A stretch of 5,997 nucleotides of DNA from positions 1 to 5,997 of the forward strand of contig NZ_JANMWL010000109.1 in NCBI RefSeq assembly GCF_031393925.1. The letters are read 5' to 3'. Source of the stretch: Methylibium sp031393925. GTDB taxonomy: Bacteria; Pseudomonadota; Gammaproteobacteria; Burkholderiales; Burkholderiaceae_C. Of this stretch, positions 4,927 to 5,997 are shown piece after piece (position 1 is the first letter of the stretch; every line of letters begins with the position of its first letter). Both the position numbers and the translations under genes were made by a program. The notes beneath the pieces are model-generated. The model was not told the DNA's origin, ran no database searches, and was given only the letters and a program-made list of their open reading frames with translations.

Positions 4927-5997
4927 ATGACCACCACGCGCGAGCAATGCGTCGCCCTGGACGCTGCCGATGCGCTGGCACCGTTGCGCGACAGCTTCGA
5001 GCTGCCGCCGGGCACGATTTACCTCGATGGCAACTCGCTCGGCCTGCTGCCCCGCGCCACCCCCGCGCGGGTGCAGCACGTCGTGCAGAGCGAGTGGGGC
5101 CACGGCCTGATCGCGAGCTGGAACAGCGCCGGCTGGATCGATCTTCCCGAGCGCGTGGGCGACAAGATCGCGCGCCTGGTCGGCGCCGCGCCGGGTGAGT
5201 TGGTGGTGGCCGATTCCACTTCGGTCAATCTGTACAAGGTGCTCAGCGTTGCCCTCGCGATCGCGCGCGCCGACGCGCCCGGGCGGCGCGTGATCCTCTC
5301 GGAACACAGCAACTTTCCGACCGATCTCTACATCGCCGAGAGCCTGGCGCGTGAACGCGGCTTCGAGCTGCGGCGGGTCGAGCCCGACGAGATCACCGCG
5401 CAACTCGGCGACCAAACCGCGCTGCTGCTGCTCACGCAAGTCAACTACCGCAGCGGCCGCCTGCACGACATGGCCGCACTCACCGCCGCCGCGCATGCGA
5501 CGGGTGCGCTCGCGGTGTGGGACCTGGCGCATTCGGCCGGCGCGCTGCCGGTGGACTTGAATGGCGCCGCCGCCGACTTCGCGGTGGGCTGCGGCTACAA
5601 GTACCTGAACGGCGGACCCGGCGCGCCGGCCTTCGTGTGGTCGCATTCGCGCCACGCCGCTCGCATGGACCGTGACGACATCCGGCAACCGCTTTCGGGC
5701 TGGATGGGTCATGCGGCGCCGTTCGAATTCACGCCCGGCTATCGGTCCGCCGCCTGCAGCCGGCGCTACCTGTGCGGCACGCCACCGATCCTGTCGCTCG
5801 CCGCGCTGGAATGCGGCGTCGACAGCGTGCTCGCCGCCGAACCGCTGGGCGGCATGGCCGCGCTGCGCGCCAAGTCGATCGCCCTGTGCGATCTGTTCAT
5901 CGCGCTCGTCGAGACGCGCTGCGCGGGCCATGACCTGGTGCTGGCCTCGCCGCGCGACGCCGCCGAGCGCGGCAGCCAGGTCAGCTTCACCCACACC
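4927..5997 (+). CDS. kynU: Kynureninase (PLP-dependent), cut by the right window edge
   Basis: Kynureninase cleaves kynurenine to anthranilate and alanine. The frame stays open for 357 codons to the window edge with no stop; family members are usually about 410-420 residues, so perhaps 60 are missing. Typical features are IYLDGNSLGLLP (residues 31-42), DSTSVNLYK (96-104), HSNFPTDLY (127-135; D133 probably near the cofactor), VWDLAHSAGALPVDL (197-211; D199 and H202), and the Schiff-base lysine K225 in GCGYKYLNGGPGAPAF. SGWMGH (257-262) also fits the family. The ATG has a GAGAG site (4915-4919) seven bases upstream. It lies 80 nt after kynB, probably in the same transcript, with tandem repeats in the gap. 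Anthranilate could feed catabolism, quinolones or tryptophan resynthesis; the window does not say which. Confidence 0.95.
   Translation, partial: MTTTREQCVALDAADALAPLRDSFELPPGTIYLDGNSLGLLPRATPARVQHVVQSEWGHGLIASWNSAGWIDLPERVGDKIARLVGAAPGELVVADSTSVNLYKVLSVALAIARADAPGRRVILSEHSNFPTDLYIAESLARERGFELRRVEPDEITAQLGDQTALLLLTQVNYRSGRLHDMAALTAAAHATGALAVWDLAHSAGALPVDLNGAAADFAVGCGYKYLNGGPGAPAFVWSHSRHAARMDRDDIRQPLSGWMGHAAPFEFTPGYRSAACSRRYLCGTPPILSLAALECGVDSVLAAEPLGGMAALRAKSIALCDLFIALVETRCAGHDLVLASPRDAAERGSQVSFTHT

Noticed and set aside
4765..5994. Long open frame on the minus strand opposite kynU and the repeats
   Set aside because: It is a shadow of GC-rich kynU codons. Its product is low-complexity (Arg, Ala, Gly, Gln) with no recognisable family, while kynU has clear motifs.

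Overview
The window is ordinary-looking chromosomal DNA from a GC-rich betaproteobacterium. The gene order murJ / rpsT / DUF3579 / argD / argF and the protein sequences point to Burkholderiales, most likely Comamonadaceae or a close relative (inferred from remembered families, not from a search). Genes are tightly packed. No tRNA, rRNA, insertion sequence, CRISPR array or phage gene was seen, and no stretch over 300 bases lacks a gene.

Left part (1-1391): the N-terminal 305 residues of the lipid II flippase MurJ run leftward off the edge. Ribosomal protein S20 (rpsT) is divergent from it. The 134-base gap holds a good -10 element for each direction, close enough that the two promoters probably interfere. 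A bidirectional hairpin terminator follows rpsT.

Middle (1465-4172): a small DUF3579 protein of unknown function on the minus strand converges on rpsT and diverges from argD. argD (acetylornithine aminotransferase) and argF (ornithine carbamoyltransferase) form a tight pair 4 nt apart. They cover two late arginine steps: N-acetylglutamate semialdehyde to N-acetylornithine, and ornithine to citrulline.

Right part (4202-5997): kynB (kynurenine formamidase) starts 29 nt after argF. kynU (kynureninase) follows and is cut by the right edge after 357 codons. Together they turn N-formylkynurenine into kynurenine and then into anthranilate plus alanine, the oxidative tryptophan breakdown route. kynA, which would make the substrate, is not in view and may lie just to the right.

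The most unusual item is a set of three tandem 28-bp units over the kynB stop codon and most of the kynB-kynU gap. Each unit repeats the last codons of kynB, including a TGA. The first also forms the right arm of a perfect 8-bp hairpin. I see no strong sign of a new biological system. The repeats, the overlapping divergent promoters and the arg-kyn junction are the points worth checking.
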